Below, piece after piece: positions 16,708-25,191 of a stretch of 64,000 bases of DNA. A program made the position numbers and the translations under genes. The DNA comes from Streptomyces camelliae (lineage in GTDB: Bacteria; Actinomycetota; Actinomycetes; Streptomycetales; Streptomycetaceae). The notes beneath the pieces are model-generated. The model searched no databases and was not told the origin of the DNA. It worked only from the letters and a program-made list of their open reading frames with translations. The DNA lies in the NCBI RefSeq assembly GCF_027625935.1, contig NZ_CP115300.1, forward strand, positions 2,356,001-2,420,000, read 5' to 3'. How positions within the stretch are numbered: position 1 is the stretch's first letter; the number at the start of each line of letters is the position of its first letter.

Positions 16708-17976
16708 TCAGGCCAACTGCTCCGGCAACGGCCGGGGATCGACGGCGCCCACCCGGCGGCGGGCCGCCCACAGCCCCGCGGCGACGAGGGCGGCGGCCAG
16801 CCCCAGCACGCCCACCGCACCGGCGAGACTGCCGACCGCGGACTCCCCGGCGAGCAGCACCAGCGGGCAGATGAACTCACCGCCGAAGAAGGCCGTCATC
16901 CACAACCCCGTCCCACGGCCGCGGTCCTCGAACGCCAGGCGGGACATGGCACTGGTGAGAAGGGCGGGCAGCAGCATGCCGGTGCCCACACAGTTGACGA
17001 CCGCCCCGATGACCAGCAGCGGGGCATTGCCCGCGAGGAACATCACCCCGAAGCCGACCGCGCAGACCGCGAAGACGGCGGGCAGCATCGGGTCGGGAGA
17101 ACGCTTGAGCCGGGCGAAGGCGACCGCTCCGCCCACGGTCGCGGCACTGGCGATCGCGGTGGCCAGTCCGATCACGCCGGTGTTCTCCACCCCGAGGTCG
17201 TCGAGCAGGTACGACATCTCCACCGGGACGGTGTAGAAGACCATCGCCCCGAAGAAGGTGAGGGCACAGATGCCGCCCAACTGCCGCCAGGGGAACGAGC
17301 GGCGGGCCTCCGTCTCGGCCGGAGTCTCCTCGCCGTCCGCACGGGCCGCCGGGTTGGGCAGGGCGGTTGCCATCAGCGGGGCGAGCGCCAGGCTCACGGC
17401 GTAGACCCAGAAGGGCACGCGCCAGCCCGCCGATCCGGCGGCGCCGCCGAGCACGAAGAAGACGGTGGCCGACGCGGAGGCGCACATGGTCTGCAGGGCG
17501 AGGTACTTCACCCGTCGGTGACCGCTGTAGTAGTCGCCGATCAGAGTCGTGCAGCAGGTCATGATCGCGGCCTCGGCGACTCCGACCAGGGCGCGGCTGG
17601 CGATGATGGCGCCCAGCGAGTCCAGCCACAGCGGTGCCGTGCCGAACAGCGCGTACAGGACGGTCGCCACGACCAGCAGGCGCTTGCGGCCGAGCCGGTC
17701 CACGATCACCCCGGCGAACGGGGCCAGCAGCGCCAGCGCCAGCGCCGGGACGGTCAGTGCGAGGGGCACCAGCGCCTTGGCCCCCGGGACCGACGCGAAG
17801 TGGTCCTGCATCTTCGGCAGTACCGGGGCGATCAGCACCGCCCCCAGGATCGGCAGACAGCTGCCCGCCATCAGAAGGGTCACCCGCAGCAGATGGGCCG
17901 GGCCCGAGACGGCGACGGCTGACGGAGTGGTGGCATCGACCGCCGCGTGAGGCGGCGGGGGCACGGAACCGGGCAT
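16708..17976 (-). CDS. MFS transporter
   Basis: This 422-residue major facilitator protein has about 12 transmembrane helices. The loop 2-3 signature appears as VIVDRLGRKRLLVV, and the protein has the layout of drug or metabolite antiporters. ATG at 17976 has TGGAG upstream. It lies on the far side of the LysR gene from the catabolic cluster and may import the aromatic substrate or export a toxic intermediate; which of these is not decided by sequence. The 347 bp between it and the next gene (17977-18323) show no gene. Confidence 0.82.
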   Translation of the reverse strand: MPGSVPPPPHAAVDATTPSAVAVSGPAHLLRVTLLMAGSCLPILGAVLIAPVLPKMQDHFASVPGAKALVPLALTVPALALALLAPFAGVIVDRLGRKRLLVVATVLYALFGTAPLWLDSLGAIIASRALVGVAEAAIMTCCTTLIGDYYSGHRRVKYLALQTMCASASATVFFVLGGAAGSAGWRVPFWVYAVSLALAPLMATALPNPAARADGEETPAETEARRSFPWRQLGGICALTFFGAMVFYTVPVEMSYLLDDLGVENTGVIGLATAIASAATVGGAVAFARLKRSPDPMLPAVFAVCAVGFGVMFLAGNAPLLVIGAVVNCVGTGMLLPALLTSAMSRLAFEDRGRGTGLWMTAFFGGEFICPLVLLAGESAVGSLAGAVGVLGLAAALVAAGLWAARRRVGAVDPRPLPEQLA

Positions 17977-18323
17977 GGCGACTCCAGGGGGCGGCGTAAG
18001 GGAGTGGGCATGCCTCACGGCGCCGACGGCGCACGGCATGCCGGGGAAGCTCGCACGCCGGCGGCATCCGGACAGCGGCGTGCGGTAGCGACGACTATGG
18101 GGGCACCAAAGCGCCGGTGCCATCCCCTGCGCGATCCGAATCCCGTATCCGGGTTATCCACGCTGTGGATGGGACGGGCAACCGTCACGCAGACGGAAGA
18201 CGTGCATGACCGTTCCTGGGCGCGAACAGCGGTGTCCCGGAGCTCGGTCGTCCCGGCCTCCGGGACCCGCGGCCGTCGGCTGTCGGCAGCCAGCAGCCGG
18301 CACGTCGCGCATGCCGGGCAGCG

Positions 18324-18782
18324 TCAGCGGACAGGCAGCGGCAGGACGCGCCGATAGGCGGCGACGGCGACGACCGCGACCACCACATGCATCACCATCA
18401 GCGCGGCGACGGCCAGCGGCCCACTGCCGGGCGTACCGCCACCGAGGAGGGACAGGTCGGGCCCGAACGACACGACCACGAACACGGGCACCAGCCACCG
18501 CAGCAGCCCCGCCGGGTTCTTGGCGACACGACGGACGACCGCCCAGCCCATGGCGCCGAGGACGACGCCGAACGCCGTCAGCGGCCCGTACGCGGCGGGG
18601 TGCAGCGGAGCGAAATCGCCCGACGCCCCCGCCGCGCGGGCGAGCAACGCGACCACCACGTCTCCGAGGACGGCCGCGACAGCCGCCGCGAGAAGCCCCA
18701 CGACCACGGTCAGGCGGCGGGAGCGCGGCGCGGGCGGGGCGGACGGGGCGGACGATACGACTTCGGGGACGGAACCGGGCAT
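18324..18782 (-). CDS. DUF6069-like four-helix membrane protein
   Basis: This 152-residue protein has a short proline-rich N terminus followed by about four transmembrane helices (LTVVVGLLAAAVAAVLGDVV, AYGPLTAFGVVLGAMGWAVV, WLVPVFVVVSFGPDLSLLGG and a C-terminal one). The pattern matches the Streptomyces DUF6069 family as I remember it; no function is known. ATG at 18782 has a perfect AGGAGG. It is divergent from a MarR regulator, and the interval between them carries two palindromes, so it is the likely MarR target. Confidence 0.7.
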   Translation of the reverse strand: MPGSVPEVVSSAPSAPPAPRSRRLTVVVGLLAAAVAAVLGDVVVALLARAAGASGDFAPLHPAAYGPLTAFGVVLGAMGWAVVRRVAKNPAGLLRWLVPVFVVVSFGPDLSLLGGGTPGSGPLAVAALMVMHVVVAVVAVAAYRRVLPLPVR

Positions 18783-18837
18783 GGGGACCTCCTGCGGAGA
18801 GCTCAAGAACGACAGGTGCAGCGCCGGAAAGACAGAC

Positions 18838-18893
18838 GTTTGATTCCTCAAACATATGGGACGCTACCCCGAAGTGTTTGATCAGGCAAACAC
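18838..18893. promoter_or_regulatory. Two MarR-type palindromic operators
   Basis: GTTTGATTCCTCAAAC (18838-18853, perfect 6-bp arms) and GTTTGATCAGGCAAAC (18876-18891, extending to 7-bp arms at 18874-18893) lie 38 bp apart between the divergent DUF6069 and MarR genes. They share length and outer bases, so one dimeric protein should bind both. The MarR product is the natural candidate. Confidence 0.68.
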
Positions 18894-18912
18894 CTCGGTT
18901 AGAGTGGCCACC

Positions 18913-19416
18913 ATGACATCCCCCCGGTGGCTCACTCCCGAAGAGCTGCGAGCCTGGATCAACTACCTCGACTGCTCGACGCTGCTGAACGACTACCTCG
19001 ATCAGCAGTTGCGGCGCGACGCGGCCATGACGCACGCGGACTACAGCCTCCTGGCCCGCCTGTCCGTGGCACCCGACCGCGCCCTGGGGATGTCCTTGCT
19101 CGCCGAGCAGTTGAAGTTCACCCGCAGCCGCCTCACGCGCGCGGTGATCCGCCTGGAGGAGTCGGGCTACGTGCGGCGCCGGGAGGATCCGGCCGACGGA
19201 CGCGGACAGCTGGCCGAACTCACCGATGCCGGCATGGAGTTGATGACCAAGGCCGCCCCCGGCCATGTTGCTGCCGTACGCCGCGTGGTGTTCGACGCCC
19301 TCAGCCCCGAACAGGTGGAGCAACTCGCCACCATCACCGCCACCGTGGTCGCCTCCCTCAAGCAGGCCGGCGAGGAGGACGCCTACCCGGCGGCCCTGCC
19401 GTGGCATCGCCGCTGA
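18913..19416 (+). CDS. MarR-family regulator
   Basis: This 167-residue winged-helix regulator has its recognition helix region in GMSLLAEQLKFTRSRLTRAVIRLEESG at about residues 58-84, followed by the wing GYVRRREDPADGRGQL. MarR dimers usually repress a divergent efflux or detoxification gene and release DNA when a small molecule binds. Here the divergent partner is the DUF6069 membrane protein. ATG at 18913 gives the usual MarR length. It is the last intact gene before the remnant zone. Confidence 0.9.
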   Translation: MTSPRWLTPEELRAWINYLDCSTLLNDYLDQQLRRDAAMTHADYSLLARLSVAPDRALGMSLLAEQLKFTRSRLTRAVIRLEESGYVRRREDPADGRGQLAELTDAGMELMTKAAPGHVAAVRRVVFDALSPEQVEQLATITATVVASLKQAGEEDAYPAALPWHRR

Positions 19417-19434
19417 CTCCGAGAACCTGTCCCG

Positions 19435-19698
19435 TTCACCGGGCTGAGCCTGCGTCAGTTCGGCAAGCTGATCACCGCGTTGCGGCGCGAGGGTGCGGAT
19501 CCGGTGCGCAAGGGCCGGCCGTGGAGCCTGCCGCTCGAGGGCCGCGTGCTGCTGGTCGCCGCGTACTGGCGGACTGACCTGACCCTGCGCCGGCTGGCGC
19601 CGCTGTTCAGGGTGTCCAAGTCCGCAGCCGACCGCATCATCGACCACCTCGGACCTGCGCTCGCCGTCCAGCGACGCAAGCGGTTCCGCAAGGACACG
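19435..19698 (+). pseudogene. 5' remnant of an IS5-type transposase
   Basis: The frame encodes LSLRQFGKLITALRREGADP, then RGPWSL-like and LTLRRLAPLFRVSKSAADRI, ending at RKRFRKDT. This is the helix-turn-helix N-terminal half of IS5/DDE_Tnp_4 transposases of Streptomyces. The catalytic half, which starts with a VDGT-type aspartate, is missing and the frame runs into unrelated sequence. No terminal inverted repeat could be located. Confidence 0.6.
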
Positions 19699-19778
19699 GT
19701 GGGGCATCGCCCGACCTTCGGCATGCCGAAGCACAAGCACCGCCTGGCCACCGCGCCTGACCGGGCCGGTGTAAGGGG

Positions 19779-20011
19779 CGCTGCGTCAGCTGCTTCGCAG
19801 GGACAGCCCGGACACTGATCGCTTCAAGGCCGGCCGGGGGCGGCTGACCTCACTCGCGTATCGTCTGCTCGGCTCGGCCGCCGACCCCGAGGACGCCGTG
19901 CAGGACACCCTCCTGTGCTGGCAGGCCGCAGACCGCGAAGGGGTTGAGGTCCCGGAAGCGTGGCTGACCAAGATCGTCACCAATCTCTGCCTCGACTGGC
20001 TCCGCTCGGCG
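19779..20011 (+). pseudogene. Remnant of an ECF sigma factor (region 2)
   Basis: Codons here read DRFKAGRGRLTSLAYRLLGS, AADPEDAVQDTLLCWQAADR and LTKIVTNLCLDWLRSA, which is sigma region 2 of a SigJ-like ECF factor. An in-frame stop lies just upstream with no start codon, and homology ends abruptly after the last motif, so regions 3 and 4 are gone. From 20012 to 20638 I find no convincing gene on either strand, apart from the repeat elements listed separately. Confidence 0.6.
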
Positions 20012-20471
20012 CCGCAGACACGGTGCGGCTGCGCCGTGGGGTGCCCCCGCTTCGGGTGCTGCTCCGTTTCGACCACCGAGGCCGTAGCTGGATCTAGCGG
20101 CCGACGACAGCAGGGGGGGTCGCCGCTGTTCTCCTGCTTCTGCGAGCCCGCCCCGCTGGTCGAACCGCCCGTCAGGGCAAGCAGCAGGCACGACGCCGGC
20201 AAAGCTGACCTCGGCGAGGCCGTCTCCGCCACCGACACGCGCCTGCGTCAGGCAGTCATGTACGGCGAGCCGTACGAGCGCGGGGGGCTCGTTCTCGTCA
20301 CGAGCATCGGGGCAGCGCTCTCGTTCCAAGGTGCGTGCGACGAGGTAGTGGCACGCACCGCCGCCGGCGAGGCGCAGTCGCCCCCGAACCGAAGTCCTCG
20401 CGCCGTGCCGACGGCCCCGGCCTCACGGCGCGGGGCCGGAGAGGTCCGCGAGGTTGGGACTTCCAATATTC

Positions 20472-20490
20472 GAGCGTCATCCGAGCGTCA
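20472..20490 (+). repeat. Degenerate GAGCGTCA direct-repeat pair
   Basis: GAGCGTCATCCGAGCGTCA contains two copies of GAGCGTCA with an 11-bp period. It differs from the three other copies only in the 3-base spacer (TCC instead of AAC). It lies about 150 bp to the left of TrmA-end repeat A. Confidence 0.6.
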
Positions 20491-20638
20491 AGATTGTGGA
20501 TTCCGCATCACCACTCCGCCCGCGAGACCCGCGCCGGCCCTTGAAGCTGCAGTTCGGACAGTTCTGCACAACAGCACCTCAGTCGACGCCATCTACGAAC
20601 GAAAACAAGTCGAACTGACCATCTGGAATACAAAACAG

Positions 20639-20711
20639 CAGGTCAGATGCCCTTTGCAGTAGGCTCCAGAATCGCCACGCACTCCACATGATGCGTCATC
20701 GAAAACATGTC
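20639..20711 (-). repeat. TrmA 3'-end repeat, copy A
   Basis: On the minus strand this 73-bp unit encodes DMFSMTHHVECVAILEPT and a few more residues, then a stop inside CAGGTCAG. That is the C terminus of a TrmA/RumA-type RNA m5U methyltransferase, with no gene attached on the right. By direct count it matches copy B at 63 of 73 positions. It is interpreted as an attachment-site-like duplication. Confidence 0.65.
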
Positions 20712-20788
20712 ACATGAGACACGAGGGGGGAAGAAATCCCAGCTCAGACCGCATTTTCCGGCTCTTCTGGCGGGCACTCAGGCCCTCG

Positions 20789-20807
20789 GAGCGTCAAACG
20801 AGCGTCA
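20789..20807 (+). repeat. GAGCGTCA direct-repeat pair right of copy A
   Basis: GAGCGTCAAACGAGCGTCA is exact at three places in the window: here, at 38089 and at 61582. The 8-bp unit repeats with an 11-bp period, about one helical turn. This copy starts 150 bp after the start of repeat A, almost the same distance (146 bp) as at repeat B. Confidence 0.7.
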
Positions 20808-20827
20808 CGATCGGGGGACAAGGAGTT

Positions 20828-21790
20828 TCAGAGGTCGAGGACCAGGCGGTCGCCCTTGGCTCGGGAGACGCAGATCATCATGGTGTCGCCTGCGGCGCGC
20901 TCCTGGTCGTCCAGGACCGAGTCGCGGTGGTCGATCTCCCCGGACAACACCTTCGTCTCGCAGGTTCCGCAGATTCCCTCCTCGCAGGAGGTCATCACCG
21001 GCACACCGGCAGCTTCGACGGCCTCAAGAACGGACATGTCCTCAGAGACCACCAGCGTCCTGCCGGACCGGGCCAGCTCGACCTCGAAGCTGCTCTGCGG
21101 CCCGGCTGTGACGTCCTGCTTCGGGGCGAAGCGCTCCAGGTGCAGAGACCCGCTCGGCCACTTCTCGCAGCCGGCCTCGACCGCCGCGAGCAGCGGTTCC
21201 GGACCGCAGGCGTAGACGGCTGTCTTCCGTTGCGGCTTGCCGAGGAGCGAAGGCAGGTCCAGCAGCCCGTATTCATCCTGCGGCCGCAGGCTCACCCGCT
21301 CTCCGTAGGCCCGCTGCAGAGTCTCACCGAATGCCATCGAAGCTCGGGTGCGGCCCCCGTAGACGAGGCGCCAGTCGGCGCGGGTCGCGTTGACGGCTGC
21401 CACCATGGGCAGGATGGGGGTGATCCCGATTCCGCCTGCGATGAACAGGTAGTTTTTGGCCTTCACGAGCGGAAAGTGGTTGCGTGGCCCGCGGATGCGT
21501 ACCGACTCACCTTCCTTGAGCACGTCGTGCACGTAGCTCGACCCGCCCCGGCTTTCCGGTTCACGCAGCACCGCGACCTGAAGGCGGTGCCGATCCCCGG
21601 GGTCCCCGCACAGTGAATACTGCCGGACCAAGTCGGCTCGCAGTACCAGATCGATGTGGGCTCCCGGCTGCCATTCCGGCAGTGTACGGTCTTCCGGGTC
21701 GCGCAATGTCAGCAGCACGACACCTTCGGCCATCGTTTCCTTACGTTCCAACACGAGGTCGAGTTCGACTTCGGTGCTGAGTGTGCTCAT
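20828..21790 (-). CDS. PDR/VanB-type flavin, NAD(P)H and 2Fe-2S oxidoreductase
   Basis: This 320-residue reductase has a flavin-binding barrel (RQYSLCG near residue 56), an NAD(P)H domain (LFIAGGIGITPILPM, then YACGPEPLL) and a C-terminal plant-type 2Fe-2S ferredoxin domain (CEEGICGTC with a further C near residue 303). In phthalate dioxygenase and VanAB systems this protein passes electrons from NAD(P)H to a partner oxygenase. No Rieske oxygenase is nearby. The adjacent gene, 56 bp upstream in the same operon, encodes a double-cluster QueG-like protein, which is the likely electron acceptor. ATG at 21790 is preceded by GGAAGG. Confidence 0.88.
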   Translation of the reverse strand: MSTLSTEVELDLVLERKETMAEGVVLLTLRDPEDRTLPEWQPGAHIDLVLRADLVRQYSLCGDPGDRHRLQVAVLREPESRGGSSYVHDVLKEGESVRIRGPRNHFPLVKAKNYLFIAGGIGITPILPMVAAVNATRADWRLVYGGRTRASMAFGETLQRAYGERVSLRPQDEYGLLDLPSLLGKPQRKTAVYACGPEPLLAAVEAGCEKWPSGSLHLERFAPKQDVTAGPQSSFEVELARSGRTLVVSEDMSVLEAVEAAGVPVMTSCEEGICGTCETKVLSGEIDHRDSVLDDQERAAGDTMMICVSRAKGDRLVLDL

Positions 21791-21846
21791 GATCGGCCTT
21801 CCATTTCTTACAGTGATGATTCGGTGATGCGTCCTTTTCTGACCGA

Positions 21847-23196
21847 TCAGGACGGGAAGCAGCGGCCGAAGTCGCGCAGCAGTCGGGGCGGGCCCTGGAG
21901 CTTGATCTGCCTGCGCACCAGTGCCCACGCCAACAGCGACGGCTTGGCGAGGAAACGCAGCCAGGTGCGCGTGTCGGCGGTGATCCTGAGATCCGGCTCA
22001 CCGTGATGTCCGTCGGCGACGTCGAGTTCACGGTCGCGGACGGTCACGGTGATCTGCCGGGACTCGTCGCCGGTGAAGGTGAAGTGATAGGTGGCGGACA
22101 TGCCCCTGGCCTGTTCGCGCTGAAAGATCAGCGGCAGGCCCTCCACCAGACCGTCGATGCTGTTCGCGCGCAAGCTCATCGCGACATGCTTCGTGCGCTT
22201 GTTGGGGAACCGGTCCGCCACGTGCTGCTCGGCGTCGGAACCCGGGACGACGTAGACGGTCTCCTCCTTGTCCAGCAGCGGGCGCACGACCTGGGTCAGA
22301 TGTGCCTTGCGATCGTCCAGCCAGGGGCCGATGACGTCCTCGCCGGCCGGGCAGACCGACATGCAGTAGGCGGCTTTGTAGTTGGCGCCGAAGGAGAGGC
22401 TTTGCCACATGGACGCGCTCTCACTGTCGCTCACTCGCGAACGGTAGTCATGGGCGTTACGGCTTTCGGCGACCTGTTCGGCCCAGTCGCCGAAGCCACC
22501 CATGAACTCACGGTAGTTGTGCGTGTAGCAGGCCGAGAAGTTGAAGTGACCGTCGGAGGCGATCGCCCCGGTCGGGCAGGCCGTCACGCACAGCTTGCAT
22601 TCCAGGCAGGGGTTGTACTCGATGGGCCTGGTGTATTCGCTGACCTCGGCGTCGATGAGGACGGTGCCCAGCAGGATGAAGTTGCCGAATTTGGGATGGA
22701 TGACGTTGCGGTGGATTCCCATCTTGCCGAGCCCGGCCGCCACGGCAACCGGCTTGTGCGAGACGACCCACGCTTTCCTGGGGAATTTGTCCATCTCCAT
22801 CGGAAAACCCATCGCAGGGTTGAGGGCGCGCACGCCCATCGCCTCCAGCTTGCCCACCACTTGCCGGCCGACCTCGTTGGAGTGGTCGCCGGTGTGATGG
22901 AATTCCAGGTTGGCGACCGAGCGTGAGGGAGTGCGGATGTTCTCCCGGTTCATCCGGGTCACGAAGCTGATCAGCACTCGGACACCCGGCAGCGCGGCTT
23001 CCAGGTCCGCTCGCTGGTCGCCGATCTCCGGTCGGTCGATCTCGACGAAACCGACGTCGTCCGCACCCGCGTCGAGACACAGCTGCCGCAGCCAGGACAC
23101 ATCCAGTGGCTCGGCGGGCCGGGTGAGGCCGCGGTCGTGCCGCTGGCGGACTTTGACGACGGTGGGATGGTCGTCGAGCTTGTTCTTGCCGGCCAT
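21847..23196 (-). CDS. QueG/reductive-dehalogenase-like Fe-S protein fused to an SCP2 domain
   Basis: This 449-residue protein has an N-terminal corrinoid-reductase-like region of the QueG and reductive dehalogenase type. Ferredoxin motifs follow: CLECKLCVTACP at C197, C200, C203 and C207, then a partial second set in YCMSVCPAGED (C278, C282). From about residue 345 it continues into an SCP2 sterol-carrier-like domain (TFTGDESRQITVTVRDREL ... LRITADTRTWLRFL). ATG at 23196 follows AGGAAAGGA. It lies between LipB-like and PDR-reductase genes. A second copy, reduced to about 65 codons, is at 34500-34712. A reductive step on a lipophilic substrate is inferred; cobalamin binding is not proven. Confidence 0.72.
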   Translation of the reverse strand: MAGKNKLDDHPTVVKVRQRHDRGLTRPAEPLDVSWLRQLCLDAGADDVGFVEIDRPEIGDQRADLEAALPGVRVLISFVTRMNRENIRTPSRSVANLEFHHTGDHSNEVGRQVVGKLEAMGVRALNPAMGFPMEMDKFPRKAWVVSHKPVAVAAGLGKMGIHRNVIHPKFGNFILLGTVLIDAEVSEYTRPIEYNPCLECKLCVTACPTGAIASDGHFNFSACYTHNYREFMGGFGDWAEQVAESRNAHDYRSRVSDSESASMWQSLSFGANYKAAYCMSVCPAGEDVIGPWLDDRKAHLTQVVRPLLDKEETVYVVPGSDAEQHVADRFPNKRTKHVAMSLRANSIDGLVEGLPLIFQREQARGMSATYHFTFTGDESRQITVTVRDRELDVADGHHGEPDLRITADTRTWLRFLAKPSLLAWALVRRQIKLQGPPRLLRDFGRCFPS

Positions 23197-23216
23197 CGGG
23201 CATCCTTTCCTGTTTT

Positions 23217-23903
23217 CTAACCTGGTGTCAGGTGTGCGGTGACTGCTCGTGCGACGGTGTCGCGCACCTCGGTATGGGTGGGGATCGGCAGGCCCCGTTC
23301 GGCGGCGAGTTCGGCCAGGGAGGTCATCCGGACGCCGGGCAGGGCACAGGCGGTGAAGGTCGTGTAGACGCTCAGGTCGGGGTCGATGTTGAGGGCGAAG
23401 CCGTGGCTGGAGACGCTCCCGCTGATGCGCATGCCGATCGAGGCGAGTTTGCGGTGATCGGGGGTCCACACGCCCGCCAGGCTCTCCGACCCCGGCGGCG
23501 TCTCGCGGCGGACCGCTGGGAAGCCGAGGCTGTCCAGTGCGTCGATCAGTGCCTGCTCGACACGGCGGATCAGTCCACGGGGACCGAGCTCGCGCACGTT
23601 GAGCACGAGGTAGCCGATGAGCTGGCCGGGACCGTGGTAGGTGGCATGTCCGCCGCGGTTGGTCTGCACCAGGGCGATGGGCGAGGCGGCGTCGGGCAGT
23701 TGGTCGTTCGGCGTCCGGGCGGTGTAGGTGATCACCGCAGGGTGCGTGAGCAGGAAGAGCCGGTTCGCGGCGAGTCCCTGTTTGCGCTCCTCGACCCAGC
23801 GGGCCATGTCCGCCTGCGCCGCGGCGTAGGGTACTTCTCCCAAGTCGACGCGTTCCAACCGCCAGTGTGAAGGTTGTTCCTCCACAGATCCCGGCAACAT
23901 CAC
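23217..23903 (-). CDS. LipB-family octanoyltransferase-like protein
   Basis: This 228-residue protein has the full LipB layout: NRGGHATYHGPGQLIGYLVL near residue 83, the catalytic lysine in HRKLASIGMRISGSVSSHGFALNI, and the catalytic cysteine in TACALPGVRMTSL. LipB transfers octanoyl from acyl carrier protein to lipoyl domains. The main lipB of a Streptomyces sits beside lipA, so this is probably a second copy inside a detoxification operon. The start is GTG at 23903 with GAGGAG upstream; ATG at 23900 is equally possible. It is spaced 20 bp from the QueG-like gene. Confidence 0.85.
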   Translation of the reverse strand: MMLPGSVEEQPSHWRLERVDLGEVPYAAAQADMARWVEERKQGLAANRLFLLTHPAVITYTARTPNDQLPDAASPIALVQTNRGGHATYHGPGQLIGYLVLNVRELGPRGLIRRVEQALIDALDSLGFPAVRRETPPGSESLAGVWTPDHRKLASIGMRISGSVSSHGFALNIDPDLSVYTTFTACALPGVRMTSLAELAAERGLPIPTHTEVRDTVARAVTAHLTPG

Positions 23904-23947
23904 CGCTCGTCTCCTCGCTCATGACCGCAGTTCGACCGCTCGGCGAC

Positions 23948-24922
23948 TCAGCCAGTCGCCAGCTTCTGGATGCGCGGATGGTTCTCCAGCGCCCCCCGCA
24001 CGGTCTTCGGAGAGCGCCCGAGCAGGGTTCGCAACTGGTCGGTGACGCCGCGGTACCCGCCGCCGCCGATCAGCCGGGTGAGCGTCTTCATGTGCTCCGC
24101 GGTGTGCGGAAACTCGGCCAGGGCAGGGTCCACATAGGTCTCGTTCCAGGTCTCGACCTCTTCGGGAACGTAGGTGACCTGACGTCCCAGCACAGCCCCG
24201 AAGTCCTCCGCGAACCCGTGCATGTCCTTCAGTTCCGGACCGTTGAGCTCGTAGGACTTGGAGATGTGCGGCGCCGGGTCGGCCAGGATCTTCGCGCACG
24301 CCTCCGCGACGTCGTAACCCGCGATGGGTGCGAGCCGGTGGTGGCCGAAGGGCAGGCGCAGTTCACCGTTGCCCAGCGGGCCCAGGGCCAGCCAGGTCAT
24401 CAGGGGGTTCTCGACGAACATGGCCGCCCGCACGTTGACGGTCGGGAGGCCGGACCACTCCAGCACCCGCTCGGCGACCCAGTGGGCGCGCTGCTGCGGC
24501 GACCAGTCCGCGACGAGTCCGCCGAGCCATGCACGCCGTTCTTGCTCCGGTGCGGTCATCTTCTCGAACGTCATGAACGACTGCTCGTACTCGGACATGT
24601 TGACGAAGACCTCGATGTCGCCCTGGGCCCGCGCCGCCGCGGCCATCAGGCTGACGGCGTCGGTGTAGTACGGCGACAGGCTCATGCTGAAGTAGACGCG
24701 CCGGCAGCCCTTGAGCGCGGCTGTCACGTCGGCGATGGTGAGCAGGTCTCCGACGAAGACCTCGGCGCCGGCCTGGCGGAGTGCCTGCGCGCGGTCGTCG
24801 TCCTGCCGCACGAACGCGCGCACCGGGTGCCCTTGTTCCAGCAGCTTGTCGACGATCGTTCGGCTCACACCACCGATATGGCCGGCGGCTCCGGTGATCA
24901 GGATGGGACTGCGCTCTGACAT
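23948..24922 (-). CDS. NmrA-like NAD(P)-binding protein
   Basis: This 324-residue atypical SDR of the NmrA/quinone-oxidoreductase-2 type has the dinucleotide motif ITGAAGHIGG at about residues 8-17. It lacks the YxxxK pair, as is usual for this group. Such proteins are redox sensors or NADPH-dependent reductases. ATG at 24922 is used. It lies 44 bp upstream of the LipB-like gene and 269 bp downstream of the epoxide hydrolase gene. That larger gap (24923-25191) contains no gene and might hold an extra promoter. Confidence 0.8.
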   Translation of the reverse strand: MSERSPILITGAAGHIGGVSRTIVDKLLEQGHPVRAFVRQDDDRAQALRQAGAEVFVGDLLTIADVTAALKGCRRVYFSMSLSPYYTDAVSLMAAAARAQGDIEVFVNMSEYEQSFMTFEKMTAPEQERRAWLGGLVADWSPQQRAHWVAERVLEWSGLPTVNVRAAMFVENPLMTWLALGPLGNGELRLPFGHHRLAPIAGYDVAEACAKILADPAPHISKSYELNGPELKDMHGFAEDFGAVLGRQVTYVPEEVETWNETYVDPALAEFPHTAEHMKTLTRLIGGGGYRGVTDQLRTLLGRSPKTVRGALENHPRIQKLATG

Positions 24923-25191
24923 CAATGGTTCCTTCGACTGGTTGGGGTGAGTCGGCTGTACGGAAAGCCACAGGAAGTGGCCGGCGACCGTCTTGGGCCG
25001 CTTCGGTCGCTTGGGCGTCTATGCCGCCGCTCGGCGCGGTGGCTGGCCAGGGTCTCGGTCGGACTCGCGGAGGTGACCATGCCCGCCGGAAGCGGTCGAT
25101 GACGGCGAAGCCGCCTGGCTCGATGGCCGCCACGCGGGCCTTGGGCCCTCCTCCCGCCGAACCGTGCCGGGCAGGCGGATTCTGTGCAGTG

